Below are positions 45,330-56,112 of a stretch of 64,000 bases of DNA, one piece after another. Position 1 is the first letter of the stretch. Each line of letters starts with the position of its first letter. The notes under the pieces were generated by a model, which searched no databases, was not told where the DNA came from, and saw only the letters and a program-made list of their open reading frames with translations. The position numbers and the translations under genes were made by a program. Origin of the DNA: Costus lasius (taxonomy: Eukaryota; Streptophyta; Magnoliopsida; Zingiberales; Costaceae); NCBI GenBank assembly GCA_027563935.2, contig CM050454.1, positions 20,209,501 through 20,273,500 of the forward strand. The letters run 5' to 3'.

Positions 45330-45353
45330 GGGCTGTAATTTTCATTACAGCCC
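45330..45353. repeat. 10-bp hairpin in A3 5' LTR
   Basis: GGGCTGTAAT pairs with ATTACAGCCC around TTTC. The A3 3' LTR copy (60339-60360) has decayed (GGATGCAAT on the left arm). Confidence 0.85.
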
Positions 45354-45786
45354 TGTTTTGTAACTTCTACCCTTTCTCTTTGATTTCTGATCATTCTAAA
45401 CTATGATTTATTGTAATTCCTCTTCCATGCTATCCTAGATATCTTTTGGGACATCGGGTGTAATCCTCTTGAATTCTTATGACTAGATAACTTTTACTTC
45501 GTCAGTATTACTTATGTGATGATTATCTTTAATTCTCTGAAGATTTATATTATTAGTATGTTTTAGAGTTTTCGCGATATGGACCGAGAGGTGTTTGCTT
45601 GAGAACTTGGAACCCTAAAATTGAATATTATGAACTCACCGTAAGAAATTAGGTTAGTTCTTGTTTTTTGATTTTATAAGAATAATTGCCATGTTGATAA
45701 TCTTAATCTAGGATTGAGTTAATGTGATAAACGTGAAGATACTGCAAGAGATTGAGTATTCGATCGTTAGAGAACCATAAGTAGAA

Positions 45787-45791
45787 CCTGT
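45787..45791. repeat. Target-site duplication CCTGT (left of K1)
   Basis: CCTGT here and at 54898-54902 flank K1 exactly. The intact site is visible in the A3 3' LTR at 60807 (AACCTGTGTTGAG). Confidence 0.95.
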
Positions 45792-47480
45792 TGATGGTTC
45801 CCCAAAGGGGGCGAAAACCCTATGGTGGCGCAAACAAGAAAGGGGGCAGCGGATAAAGGGTTTCATAGGATCAATGAGCATGCATTATATGATCAACTTA
45901 ACAAAACCGATTGTAAAGAAGTGATTCGATTCATACCATGGCCATTTCAAGATGGCGCCTTGGAAGTAAGAGAACAACGAAGATCTCCTCCAAATCGTCA
46001 CACACAAGATGAAGATGTGCTTCTTCTTGTCGTCCCTTGTGCTAGCAAGGATCGTCCAAAGCGTCTTGATCGAATGCAAAGGGAAAGGAGAGCTTTTCTT
46101 CTTGGCGTTTTTCTCTCTTGTCGCCTTAGACTTCCTCTACACGAGAATGCCACTCGAACACAACCCAAGGAGGCGTCAAAGGCGTGAAGAGGCAAGAGAG
46201 GGGCGACGTGAGATCATGGCCACGTTTGAGAAGTGCTATCCAAAAATAGCATCCCACTTCTCCACATGCGATCTTGGGTTTACCCCAATCGCAAATGCCA
46301 CATCACCTTTGAACCATGCGCTCATCCATGAGCTGGTTCAAACCGATTTGGTCCACTAACCAAATAAACCAAGAAATAAGTCCAGATCAAAATAAACCCT
46401 AAGGCTCTTGATCTGACCGTCAATCTCTCAATGCTCCTGATCTGACTGATCTAGCATTCATTCTCTCAATCGAAGCTTACCAATCTCAAGCCCTAATCAA
46501 TCAAACATGATCAGACCAGATCTCACTTACAATCAGAGATTAAATCCCTTTAAACTGAACCCGAATAATTCAGTCCACACGATCTGACTTAAGAAAGCCA
46601 TATCATCAAATTGTGCGACCCTAAGGGTTTCCTTTAAATGTCGGTAACGATAACTTACGTTATCACGATCAGTGAGGGGTATCTAGTAACACATCACTGT
46701 CTCCCGATATAAAGGAAAGAGTCTTCCAAGACTACACCCAAAAACAGCACAAGTGTGAATCAATTCACAAAGCATACAAATTTCCTTTACCACTGGATGT
46801 TCTTATTGGACAAGCAAGTCAAGCTTGTAACTCCAATATGATGAGCATGATTAGATCAGATGAACATAGTCATCTGGGTATGGCCATACACTTTCTCAAT
46901 CATCTCATCCAGGGGGCCCCTTTAGAACATCACACTCCAATTAAGGAGACGGCAATCCTATGTCTATCACTAGTGCCCTAACCTGACTCAAGCTCACCAT
47001 CCAAGATAGTCTATAATCATTATATTTCAAGTGATATTGAACTATCTCAAAATAATGACAATCATCATTTAGAAAACACAAGTGATCTCAAGTCAGAGGA
47101 AATGTGCCACTTGTCGCATTCAAGGATTATTCACATTGTGACAAGCAATTGAATATCCAAGTAGGGTCTGTCCAGTACATCCAATGTACCCATGAGTCTA
47201 CATCTTATTCCATGCTCGAAGCATCCTATAAGATTAGAACACATATTAGTCTTAACCATATCAAGGCTGTCTCATGTTCACCAAGATATCTCGACTAAGG
47301 ACATAACTGCATGTCAGCCTAGCTGAACAGCTTTGAGACATTATTCAGAAGAACATATATTGCAGCAGACAATGTAGCTTACTGAATAACAACCATGCCT
47401 TTATAAACATAACAGTTTATTACATGATATTGTTACAATCCCAAGACCTCAAACATTAGTCTTAAGGGCATACCCCAACA
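45792..47480 (-). mobile_element. 3' LTR of K1
   Basis: 1689 bases. Plus strand runs TGATGGTTCCCC to CCCCAACA. It differs from 53209-54897 near 46994 (CACC versus CATC) and near 47428 (ATATTG versus ATACTG). Confidence 0.95.
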
Positions 47481-47493
47481 ATCTCCCACTTGC
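47481..47493 (-). other. Polypurine tract of K1
   Basis: Minus strand GCAAGTGGGAGAT directly before the 3' LTR. It primes plus-strand DNA synthesis. K2 has the same word at 43666. Confidence 0.8.
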
Positions 47494-47500
47494 ACTTAAT

Positions 47501-50500
47501 CTAATGGTTGAGAAATCTCAAACCCATATTATTACAGTGCTTTTCATGCTTCTGCTGCGCCAGAGGCTTAGTAAGCGGGTCTGCCAGATTGTCATCTGTA
47601 TGAACCTTGCAGACTTTTATCTCGCCACGATCTATGATCTCCCTGATCAAATGAAACCGTCTCTGTATGTGCTTGGACTTCTGGTGCGACCGTGGTTCCT
47701 TTGCTTGTGCGATTGCTCCAGTGTTATCACAGAAGATAACCAAAGGATCTGCACTCGAAGGAACAACACCAAGTTCTCTCACGAACTTACGAATCCACAC
47801 TGCCTCCTTGGATGCTTCCGAGGCTGCAACATACTCGGCTTCTATTGTGGAATCAGCAACGATTGACTGTTTGAAACTCTTCCACACCACTGCTCCTCCA
47901 TTCAAGCTAAAAACATAGCCTGATTGTGATCGGAAATCGTCCTGGTCAGACTGGAACGAAGCGTCAGTATATCCTTCAATACTGAGTTCTTCCTGACCAC
48001 CATATATCAAGAACATATCTTTGGTTCTCCGAAGATTTTTTAAGATGTTCTTGACTGCAATCCAGTGTGCCTGTCCTGGATTACTTTGGAAACGACTGGT
48101 CACGCTTAACCCGTAAGCGACGTCTGGGCGAGTACACAACATCGCATACATAATGGATCCAATAGCCGAAGCATAAGGCGTATTGTCCATTTCATCTTTC
48201 TCAGTCTGTGTTTGTGGACACTGACTCTTTGAAAGATTCAGACCATGTCTGACTGGAAGATATCCTCTTTTAGAATTCTCTAAATGAAATCTCTCCAGGA
48301 CTTTATCGATGTAAGTACTCTGGCACAGCCCGAGAAGCCTCTTAGATCTATCCCTGTAGATCTTCACACCTAATACATAGGCTGCTTCTCCTAAATCTTT
48401 CATCTGGAAACATTTCCTTAACCATGCCTTAACCGCATGCATTTCAGGAATGTCGTTTCCAATGATCAAGATATCATCGACGTAGAGGACTAGGAAAGTA
48501 ATCACGCTCCCACTAAACCTCTTATATACACACGGGTCATCCTCGTTCTTGATGAAACCAAATTCAGTGACTGATTCATCAAAACGAATATTCCAGCTTC
48601 TTGATGCTTGCTTAAGTCCATAAATGGACTTCTTTAATTTGCATATCTTATGACGATCTGATGGATCAGTGAAACCCTCAGGTTGTGTCATGTACACATC
48701 CTCATCTAGATTTCCATTCAGGAAAGCTGTTTTCACATCCATTTGCCAGATCTCATAATCATAATATGCTGCTATCGCGAAAAGAATCCGAATAGACTTA
48801 AACATGGCTACAGGTGAGAAAGTTTCATCATAATCTATCCCGTAGATTTGTTTGAAACCTTTTGCAACTAGCCTGCCTTTATAGGTAACCACGTTACCAT
48901 CCATGTCAATCTTCTTCTTGAAGATCCATTTACAGCCTATTGGGATAACTCCCGGAGGCGGATCAACCAAATCCCAAACTTGGTTATCTGACATGGAGTC
49001 CATCTCGGCGCGCATAGCTTCAAGCCATCTCGCTGACTCCGGTCCACTGACCGCATCCGCATAAGTGAGGGGTTCATCATTATCAATGATGTAGACTCCG
49101 TCATAGCGCTCAGGCTGACGACGAATCCTTCCCGATCTTCGCGGTTCCCGTGATGTCTGAGCCTCAGGTTGTTCAATAACCTGTTCTACCGGCTCAGGCT
49201 CATCCAACTCTGCTTGAGCACTTTGTCCTTCCTCTGGATTCTCATCCAGTTTTATTTCTCTCCCACTGGCCTCTTGCAGAAGAAACTCCTTCTCAAGAAA
49301 TATGGCCGTCCGAGCAACAAAAACCTTGTTCTCTTTGGGATCGTAGAAATAATAACCCTTAGTTTCCTTAGGGTAACCGACAAAGATGCATTTGTCAGAT
49401 CTGCTCTCTAGTTTCCCAGAGGCGAGCTTTTTGACATAAGCCTCGCAGCCCCAGATCCTGATAAACGTCAAGCTTGGCTGTTTCCCATACCATAATTCAT
49501 ATGGCGTCTTTGAAACGGCCTTGGATGACACTCGGTTTAGTACTTTTGCAGCTATTTCCAGTGCAAAACCCCAAAAGGAGTAAGGTAGATTAGCCTGACT
49601 CATCATAGAACGAACCATATCAAGTAACGTTCTATTTCTCCTCTCGGACACACCATTCCATTGCGGTGTTCCTGGTGGAGTGAGCTGTGAGATGATCCCA
49701 CACTCCTTCAGATAGTCAGTAAATGCATGACTTAGGTATTCTCCACCTCGATCAGAACGAAGTGCCTTGATATTTCGGCCTAGCTGATTTTGTACTTCAT
49801 TCTTGAACTCTTTGAACTTGTCAAAGGATTCACTCTTGTGTCTCATTAAAAAGACATACCCATATCTACTGAAATCATCAGTAAAGATGATGAAGTACTG
49901 ATAGCCACCTCTGGCATGTTTACTAAATGGCCCACACACATCACGGTGTATAAGGTCAAGTAAACCTGAAGCCCTTTGACCTTTGTGAAGAAAAGGTGAC
50001 TTCGTCATTTTGCCCATCAAACAAGCTTTGCATGTATCAATCTCCTTATAGGTGAATGATCCCAGCAGTCCATAATCATGCAACCGCTTAATGCGTTTCT
50101 CGTTAATATGGCCTAAACGACTATGCCATAGCAAGGTGCTGTCATCAGCATTCTTGGCTTTCTTAATATCAATTTTCTGTATAGAACATTCCATGTCCAA
50201 CATGTATAACCCATTGTTAATTGAACCAGTTGCATAAACAATATTATCATAAGATAAAACATACTTTGAAATATTGCATTCAAAGGAAAATCCCTTCCTG
50301 ACAAGAGCAGGAATAGAGATAATATTTTTAGTAATACTGGGAACAAAGTAACAACTGTTTAGTTCTAATACAAGTCCAGATGGTAAAGAAATGAAATAGT
50401 CTCCTACAGCAACAGCAGCAACCCGTGCCCCGTTTCCAACGCGTAGGTCCACCTCATGCTGTCCCACCTGTCTTCTTCTCTTGAGTTCCTGTACATTTGA

Positions 50501-50569
50501 ACAAATGTGAACTCCACATGCAGTGTCCAACACCCATGATATAGAAGAAGAAAACATGACCTCAGTCAC
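47501..50569 (-). CDS. Pol polyprotein of K1 (PR-IN-RT-RH)
   Basis: 1022 residues, uninterrupted, in copia order. Protease with Asp15 in LDTACG (the usual Gly after DT is Ala); integrase zinc finger His149, His154, Cys180, Cys183; integrase core Asp210, Asp273, Glu309 with 35 residues between the last two; linker with RRSGRIRRQPERY at about 477-489; RT from about 530 with Asp611 and YVDD at 696-699; RNase H with Asp869, Glu910 and Asp948, ending LADPLTKPL. All integrase, RT and RNase H catalytic residues are present. The upstream frame is the same as gag, so the annotated Met is only the first after the stop at 50636. Confidence 0.95.
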   Translation of the reverse strand: MTEVMFSSSISWVLDTACGVHICSNVQELKRRRQVGQHEVDLRVGNGARVAAVAVGDYFISLPSGLVLELNSCYFVPSITKNIISIPALVRKGFSFECNISKYVLSYDNIVYATGSINNGLYMLDMECSIQKIDIKKAKNADDSTLLWHSRLGHINEKRIKRLHDYGLLGSFTYKEIDTCKACLMGKMTKSPFLHKGQRASGLLDLIHRDVCGPFSKHARGGYQYFIIFTDDFSRYGYVFLMRHKSESFDKFKEFKNEVQNQLGRNIKALRSDRGGEYLSHAFTDYLKECGIISQLTPPGTPQWNGVSERRNRTLLDMVRSMMSQANLPYSFWGFALEIAAKVLNRVSSKAVSKTPYELWYGKQPSLTFIRIWGCEAYVKKLASGKLESRSDKCIFVGYPKETKGYYFYDPKENKVFVARTAIFLEKEFLLQEASGREIKLDENPEEGQSAQAELDEPEPVEQVIEQPEAQTSREPRRSGRIRRQPERYDGVYIIDNDEPLTYADAVSGPESARWLEAMRAEMDSMSDNQVWDLVDPPPGVIPIGCKWIFKKKIDMDGNVVTYKGRLVAKGFKQIYGIDYDETFSPVAMFKSIRILFAIAAYYDYEIWQMDVKTAFLNGNLDEDVYMTQPEGFTDPSDRHKICKLKKSIYGLKQASRSWNIRFDESVTEFGFIKNEDDPCVYKRFSGSVITFLVLYVDDILIIGNDIPEMHAVKAWLRKCFQMKDLGEAAYVLGVKIYRDRSKRLLGLCQSTYIDKVLERFHLENSKRGYLPVRHGLNLSKSQCPQTQTEKDEMDNTPYASAIGSIMYAMLCTRPDVAYGLSVTSRFQSNPGQAHWIAVKNILKNLRRTKDMFLIYGGQEELSIEGYTDASFQSDQDDFRSQSGYVFSLNGGAVVWKSFKQSIVADSTIEAEYVAASEASKEAVWIRKFVRELGVVPSSADPLVIFCDNTGAIAQAKEPRSHQKSKHIQRRFHLIREIIDRGEIKVCKVHTDDNLADPLTKPLAQQKHEKHCNNMGLRFLNH

Positions 50570-50635
50570 GTAAATACCTGAGCCAGAAGCGAACCTTCCC
50601 CTCTTATCTCCTTGGAGCGCTTTACAGTCCTTTTT

Positions 50636-51382
50636 CTAGTGACCCAGCTGGCCACAGTGGAAACACCTGTATTCCTTGGACCACTTAACCTTCTGCTTCA
50701 GAGCCTTGCTGTAGCTCTTGACAGGGGTCTTGCCCTTCTTCCCCTTCTTCTTGTTCCTAGAAGGAACCATTAAGACAGAGGTCGAAGGCTTACCCTTCAG
50801 AGTCTCCTCAGTAGTCAAGAGCATATTCAGCAGCTCTGCCGGAGTACAATCGATTTTGTTCATATTAAAGTTAATAATGAACGCGTCGAATGAAGGCGGG
50901 AGAGACTGCAGAATAATGTCCACAGCAAGCTCCTGATTGATGGTATGCCCCAGTTTCTCTAGAGCCTCCTTGTGCCCAATCATCTTGAGCACGTGAGCTC
51001 CCACTGGGCTCCCTTCAGCCAGTTTGCTCTGAAAGAACAGCTTCGTCAAATTATAGCGTTCAGTCCTCGCCTGTGCAGCATACAGCATCTTGAGGTTCGC
51101 TATAATCTCTATAGCCGACATATCCTCATGCTGACGCTGCAGCGGTGGCGTCATAGACGCTAGCATCAGGCAAGCGACATCAATGCTATCATTGACGTGC
51201 TTTTCATAGGCTTCCCGAACCGCCCTTGCGGCGTTCGGAGCGGGCTGAGGCGGTATCGCCGTCTCGAGGACATACAGTTTCCTCTCTGCCTTAAGAACAA
51301 TCTTAAGGTGTCCAAACCAGTCAGAGAAGTTTGACCCAGCAAACTTCTCCCTTTCCAGTAGGGATCGCACATTGAAGTTCAT
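50636..51382 (-). CDS. Gag of K1, stopped inside the zinc knuckle
   Basis: 248 residues from ATG at 51380-51382. It starts MNFNVRSLLEREKF with the copia Gag (UBN2-like) pattern: WFGHLKIVLKAERKLYVL, LKMLYAAQARTERYNL, LFFQSKLAEG, LQSLPPSFDAFI, then a basic linker (RNKKKGKKGK) and the knuckle start CFHCGQLGH (Cys240, Cys243, His248). A TAG at 50636-50638 falls between this His and the last Cys of the knuckle, five residues on. The frame continues open to 47501. Either the copy is inactivated by one base or the stop is read through; a single TGG to TAG change is the simplest explanation. Confidence 0.9.
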   Translation of the reverse strand: MNFNVRSLLEREKFAGSNFSDWFGHLKIVLKAERKLYVLETAIPPQPAPNAARAVREAYEKHVNDSIDVACLMLASMTPPLQRQHEDMSAIEIIANLKMLYAAQARTERYNLTKLFFQSKLAEGSPVGAHVLKMIGHKEALEKLGHTINQELAVDIILQSLPPSFDAFIINFNMNKIDCTPAELLNMLLTTEETLKGKPSTSVLMVPSRNKKKGKKGKTPVKSYSKALKQKVKWSKEYRCFHCGQLGH

Positions 51383-53194
51383 GGTGTTCGTTGCTGCAGG
51401 TATCTACAACAATGCAAGAACAGCAAGGTCAGTATCAATGTTAAGAATCAATCAGGACTTAAGAAAGATTCTTTTTCTCACTATTTTATCTGGCTGAAAA
51501 ATCCAGCAAAACAGCCCGAAAGAGTAGAACTCTTTTAGTGAGATGGGATCCAGATTTCATACTTGGTCTCCGCGTCCCACTCAGGCGAGATAAGATACAC
51601 AGAGAGTACAAGCACTAATCTCTGGTAGGCTGTCCCAGCCAATCGCCAACCCGTGCGATTCCCCTTCATCTGGGCAATCCAGCAGACTGTGCCAACTGAG
51701 TTGGTACAACACAATCTCTGACCCCACAGATGGCTGCCCCCATGTGCTACCATATGCGCCACATATGTAGCCTACATGGTCAAGCTGACCCGACCTACTC
51801 CCTGGACCACCACGTGCTATGCTGAGCAACGAGAAGGGATAAATCCCCACTCTGTAACACGCAGGTGTAATCCCGCACCGTCTGAAGATAGATGGACGTG
51901 CCCACTGAGTGGGTACAACACGGCTCCAACGATAGTCAGAACAGTGAGGTTTCGCATCAGAAGGCTTACGAGCTTGAAATTTTAGCGTTGGATTTTAACG
52001 GTCTTTTATCTTCTTCACTATCATGCAATTCCTATGGTGATAGCAGAAGATAAACTAATCATGCAATTCTAATATTTAAGCAATAAAAGAAAGCATGGAT
52101 CTTATGTGGTAAAAGCCCATAGCCTAAGTAAGACCTTAAGAAACTTAAGTCTTCACTTGCTTTTCTTCATGGGGCTTTCGCTGCTCATCTGGCCCAAACC
52201 TGGGCCCAAGCGCCATCTACAGCTCTGGTGCGCCCACCAGGGAAAATGCGCCAGGTCCTAGGGTCGAACCCTAGACCTCCCACCTGGTCAAGCCTCTGCT
52301 GCATGCGCCTCTGCCAAGTGTGCTTTGTGCTCTTGTCTAATTAAATTACAAATTTAACTATCTAGACAAGATTGACACGCAGGTCAATTACATTTTATAA
52401 ATTAAAAGCAATGTGATGCGCAGATCACAATAATTAATTTACATATTAATACAGGCACGCAGGCCCCAGCACAGCACAGATTTAACATGGGCAGCCCACA
52501 TAAGAATAAATAGACAAACACATGGCATCAATCATCATGTGATCCAGTCATTAAAATAAATTTTTCGAAAAACCCCATGGGCATCAATTTTATTTTGCTT
52601 ATATGCCCTACAACCTTACAACGGTCCATTACTAGGGATCCACTCATCCAACCTAGTCAGATCCACTGCCCTTACATGCACCAAGTCCTAACTGACTTGA
52701 GTCGACCAAAAGGGTCAACCATGCATGCGCCAAGGGCTGAACAACCACAATGAGGTCTGGCAAGCGGGTGTGAGCTCGGGCCTAACTCATGTGCGTTCAC
52801 AGGTTGTCTCAATCAGACATCGCTACACGCCTGTGATGCAGTCGACCTATAGCCACCTTTAGCATGCGCCAAGGTGCTATCTGGTCGACCCATCTAGGCT
52901 GTCAGATGGTCTGATCAGACTGTCAGGATCTAACCTAGGGGATAACTTCAACCCTAATAACCCGTCTAAGGGTTTAATGCAGGCGCATCTTAGATCTACA
53001 ATGAGTCGCGCAAGTGATATTTGTTTGAGAAAAACTACATCTAGCGCCAACATACATGCGCAAGAAAAACAAATACAAGTTTCGCTTATGACAACTAAAC
53101 ATGTATTTATGCATGTATTGAAGATCTAAACATTTTCGCAAGCATGGATCACAAAATGGCTTAAGCAATCATACAAAAACATGCGTTAACCATC
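51383..53194 (-). other. 5' leader of K1
   Basis: 1.8 kb between primer site and gag with no coding domain. Short ORFs here are not supported. The K2 leader (61401-63044) shares words such as AGTGAGATG/GATCC and repeated GTCCCAC, so the long leader is a family trait. Confidence 0.6.
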
Positions 53195-53206
53195 GCTCTG
53201 ATACCA
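53195..53206 (-). other. Primer binding site, initiator tRNA-Met, K1
   Basis: Minus strand TGGTATCAGAGC, a perfect 12-base match to the 3' end of plant initiator tRNA-Met, two bases inside the 5' LTR. Confidence 0.95.
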
Positions 53207-53208
53207 AT

Positions 53209-54897
53209 TGATGGTTCCCCAAAGGGGGCGAAAACCCTATGGTGGCGCAAACAAGAAAGGGGGCAGCGGATAAAGGGTTTCATAGGATCAATGAGCATGC
53301 ATTATATGATCAACTTAACAAAACCGATTGTAAAGAAGTGATTCGATTCATACCATGGCCATTTCAAGATGGCGCCTTGGAAGTAAGAGAACAACGAAGA
53401 TCTCCTCCAAATCGTCACACACAAGATGAAGATGTGCTTCTTCTTGTCGTCCCTTGTGCTAGCAAGGATCGTCCAAAGCGTCTTGATCGAATGCAAAGGG
53501 AAAGGAGAGCTTTTCTTCTTGGCGTTTTTCTCTCTTGTCGCCTTAGACTTCCTCTACACGAGAATGCCACTCGAACACAACCCAAGGAGGCGTCAAAGGC
53601 GTGAAGAGGCAAGAGAGGGGCGACGTGAGATCATGGCCACGTTTGAGAAGTGCTATCCAAAAATAGCATCCCACTTCTCCACATGCGATCTTGGGTTTAC
53701 CCCAATCGCAAATGCCACATCACCTTTGAACCATGCGCTCATCCATGAGCTGGTTCAAACCGATTTGGTCCACTAACCAAATAAACCAAGAAATAAGTCC
53801 AGATCAAAATAAACCCTAAGGCTCTTGATCTGACCGTCAATCTCTCAATGCTCCTGATCTGACTGATCTAGCATTCATTCTCTCAATCGAAGCTTACCAA
53901 TCTCAAGCCCTAATCAATCAAACATGATCAGACCAGATCTCACTTACAATCAGAGATTAAATCCCTTTAAACTGAACCCGAATAATTCAGTCCACACGAT
54001 CTGACTTAAGAAAGCCATATCATCAAATTGTGCGACCCTAAGGGTTTCCTTTAAATGTCGGTAACGATAACTTACGTTATCACGATCAGTGAGGGGTATC
54101 TAGTAACACATCACTGTCTCCCGATATAAAGGAAAGAGTCTTCCAAGACTACACCCAAAAACAGCACAAGTGTGAATCAATTCACAAAGCATACAAATTT
54201 CCTTTACCACTGGATGTTCTTATTGGACAAGCAAGTCAAGCTTGTAACTCCAATATGATGAGCATGATTAGATCAGATGAACATAGTCATCTGGGTATGG
54301 CCATACACTTTCTCAATCATCTCATCCAGGGGGCCCCTTTAGAACATCACACTCCAATTAAGGAGACGGCAATCCTATGTCTATCACTAGTGCCCTAACC
54401 TGACTCAAGCTCATCATCCAAGATAGTCTATAATCATTATATTTCAAGTGATATTGAACTATCTCAAAATAATGACAATCATCATTTAGAAAACACAAGT
54501 GATCTCAAGTCAGAGGAAATGTGCCACTTGTCGCATTCAAGGATTATTCACATTGTGACAAGCAATTGAATATCCAAGTAGGGTCTGTCCAGTACATCCA
54601 ATGTACCCATGAGTCTACATCTTATTCCATGCTCGAAGCATCCTATAAGATTAGAACACATATTAGTCTTAACCATATCAAGGCTGTCTCATGTTCACCA
54701 AGATATCTCGACTAAGGACATAACTGCATGTCAGCCTAGCTGAACAGCTTTGAGACATTATTCAGAAGAACATATATTGCAGCAGACAATGTAGCTTACT
54801 GAATAACAACCATGCCTTTATAAACATAACAGTTTATTACATGATACTGTTACAATCCCAAGACCTCAAACATTAGTCTTAAGGGCATACCCCAACA
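53209..54897 (-). mobile_element. 5' LTR of K1
   Basis: 1689 bases, same ends as the 3' LTR. A possible TATA-like TATAAAGG lies at 54815-54822 on the minus strand, but it is close to the LTR start and uncertain. Confidence 0.95.
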
Positions 54898-54902
54898 CCT
54901 GT

Positions 54903-55356
54903 GTTGAGATTCGGATGCACGAGAGTGATCCTTGAGTTTCCACTTGAGATGATTGACTTAGAATTCGGATGCACGAGAGTGATCCTTGAGTTCTTTGTTA
55001 ATGGTTTACTTATCTTCAGCATTGAATAAATCTTGCACGAGAGTGAGAATTGGTTCTTTGTATGATTGTCTGCGCGAGAGCGAGATGATCTCTTTATGAA
55101 GTAAATTATATCTTTATCATAATAAGATTAGATTGACGAACACTTATTCATATCTAGTCATGGAAATTAAGGTGGATGAAACCCTAGTCCCAGTTTCTCT
55201 CTTAGATATTTCATACACTTTTCCTATCGTTTACTTGCATCATAATCGATTTGTTTAGCTAGTGAGAAAATAACTATTTGGTACTTAACACGTAGGTCTA
55301 TGTGGTTCGATATCTTTTATTACTTCGAATCATCCGTGCACATGCGAACTACAACA
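54903..55356 (+). mobile_element. 5' LTR of A3, second part
   Basis: Resumes exactly after the CCTGT copy and ends ACAACA at 55356. It contains four U5 repeats of GCACGAGAGTGA type at 54917, 54971, 55035 and 55072. Confidence 0.9.
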
Positions 55357-55362
55357 AGTTTT

Positions 55363-55380
55363 TGGCGCCGTTGCCGGGGA
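55363..55380 (+). other. Primer binding site, tRNA-Asp, A3
   Basis: TGGCGCCGTTGCCGGGGA, a perfect tRNA-Asp-type site, 6 bases after the LTR end. Confidence 0.9.
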
Positions 55381-55572
55381 CCTTAGTTTTGTTAATATCA
55401 AAATAATTGTTAGTATTGCTAGACTAAGTTTTATTTGTTTTAGATTTAACTTTGTTTTTTTTTTGCAGGTTTTCGATTTTCATAGTTGTGACAGAACTGT
55501 GATATCTGAAAATTTTGAGTTTGCTAGTGTTTTTATTCTGAGAAAATTTAAAAAAAAAATAAAATTGATTGG

Positions 55573-56088
55573 TTGTTGTTAGATAATCTTTCTGTTCTTG
55601 ATAGATTTGAAGATATGTCTTTTAATCACAACTCGTGGGCAAGTGAAAGAGATGAGGTATACATGCCACAAGATAAGTATGAAGATGATTCATGGTGCAC
55701 TCTTGTAGAAAAGGTAAATTCTTTTGTTCATAAATTTGACACTTCTAATATGCACCCTGCTATGAGATCTTATTCTTCTATTAGATGTGATATTTGGGGA
55801 TGTTTTGATCATTATACTTCTAACTGCCAATTTTTAAATCCCAATTCATCATGGCATCAAGATGATCAATATAATTCTAGATGGGAAAATCAAACTTCTT
55901 TTTATGATGATTGCTCAAATCATATTTCTGAACCATGCTTTGAGGACACTGAAAAATCTAGCTTAGAGTTGATGTTTGAAAAGTTCATGAAACAAAGTGA
56001 GGAGTCACATGAGACCTTAAAACAGATGAATTCTAGGATGGATAACATGAGTGCTCACACCAAAATGTTAGAAACCCAGATAGCATAA
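55573..56088 (+). CDS. Reduced Gag of A3 (knuckle and coiled coil)
   Basis: 171 residues open, only about 190 bases after the primer site. Residues 1-60 (LDNLSVLDRFEDMSFNHNSW, CTLVEKVNSFVHKF) equal the stretch that follows the capsid domain in A2, so the capsid is absent. The knuckle reads CDIWGCFDHYTSNC: the second Cys is Trp, while A0 keeps CDICGCCDHYTSDC. A coiled coil follows (LMFEKFMKQSEESHETLKQM, MDNMSAHTKMLETQIA). A stop at 56086-56088 separates it from the acidic ORF in the same frame. Confidence 0.75.
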   Translation: MLLDNLSVLDRFEDMSFNHNSWASERDEVYMPQDKYEDDSWCTLVEKVNSFVHKFDTSNMHPAMRSYSSIRCDIWGCFDHYTSNCQFLNPNSSWHQDDQYNSRWENQTSFYDDCSNHISEPCFEDTEKSSLELMFEKFMKQSEESHETLKQMNSRMDNMSAHTKMLETQIA

Positions 56089-56112
56089 CAAAATTGTTTA
56101 TTTGAGTTTAAT

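Larger units (their letters stand above)
45203..45791 (+). mobile_element. 5' LTR of A3, first part (start lost)
   Basis: Begins abruptly at GATTTTCACATGGAA, matching 60211 onward of the A3 3' LTR, so about 650 bases of the LTR start are missing. It carries the hairpin at 45330-45353 and the GGACCGAGAGGT word at 45583. It ends at CCTGT (45787-45791), the target site of K1, and resumes at 54903. Confidence 0.85.
45792..54897 (-). mobile_element. K1, complete young Ty1/copia element
   Basis: 9106 bases with two 1689-base LTRs, an initiator tRNA-Met primer site, gag, pol and polypurine tract, all on the minus strand, and a perfect CCTGT duplication. I noticed only two LTR differences, both transitions. 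One in-frame stop separates gag from pol. The sequence resembles the Tork/TAR side of copia, but the clade call is tentative. It is the only plausible recently active element in the window. Confidence 0.95.

Noticed and set aside
45822..46359. Open frames of 121 and 116 codons, repeated exactly at 53239-53776
   Set aside because: They lie inside the two K1 LTRs; the duplication is the LTR pair, and no domain or codon pattern supports a protein.
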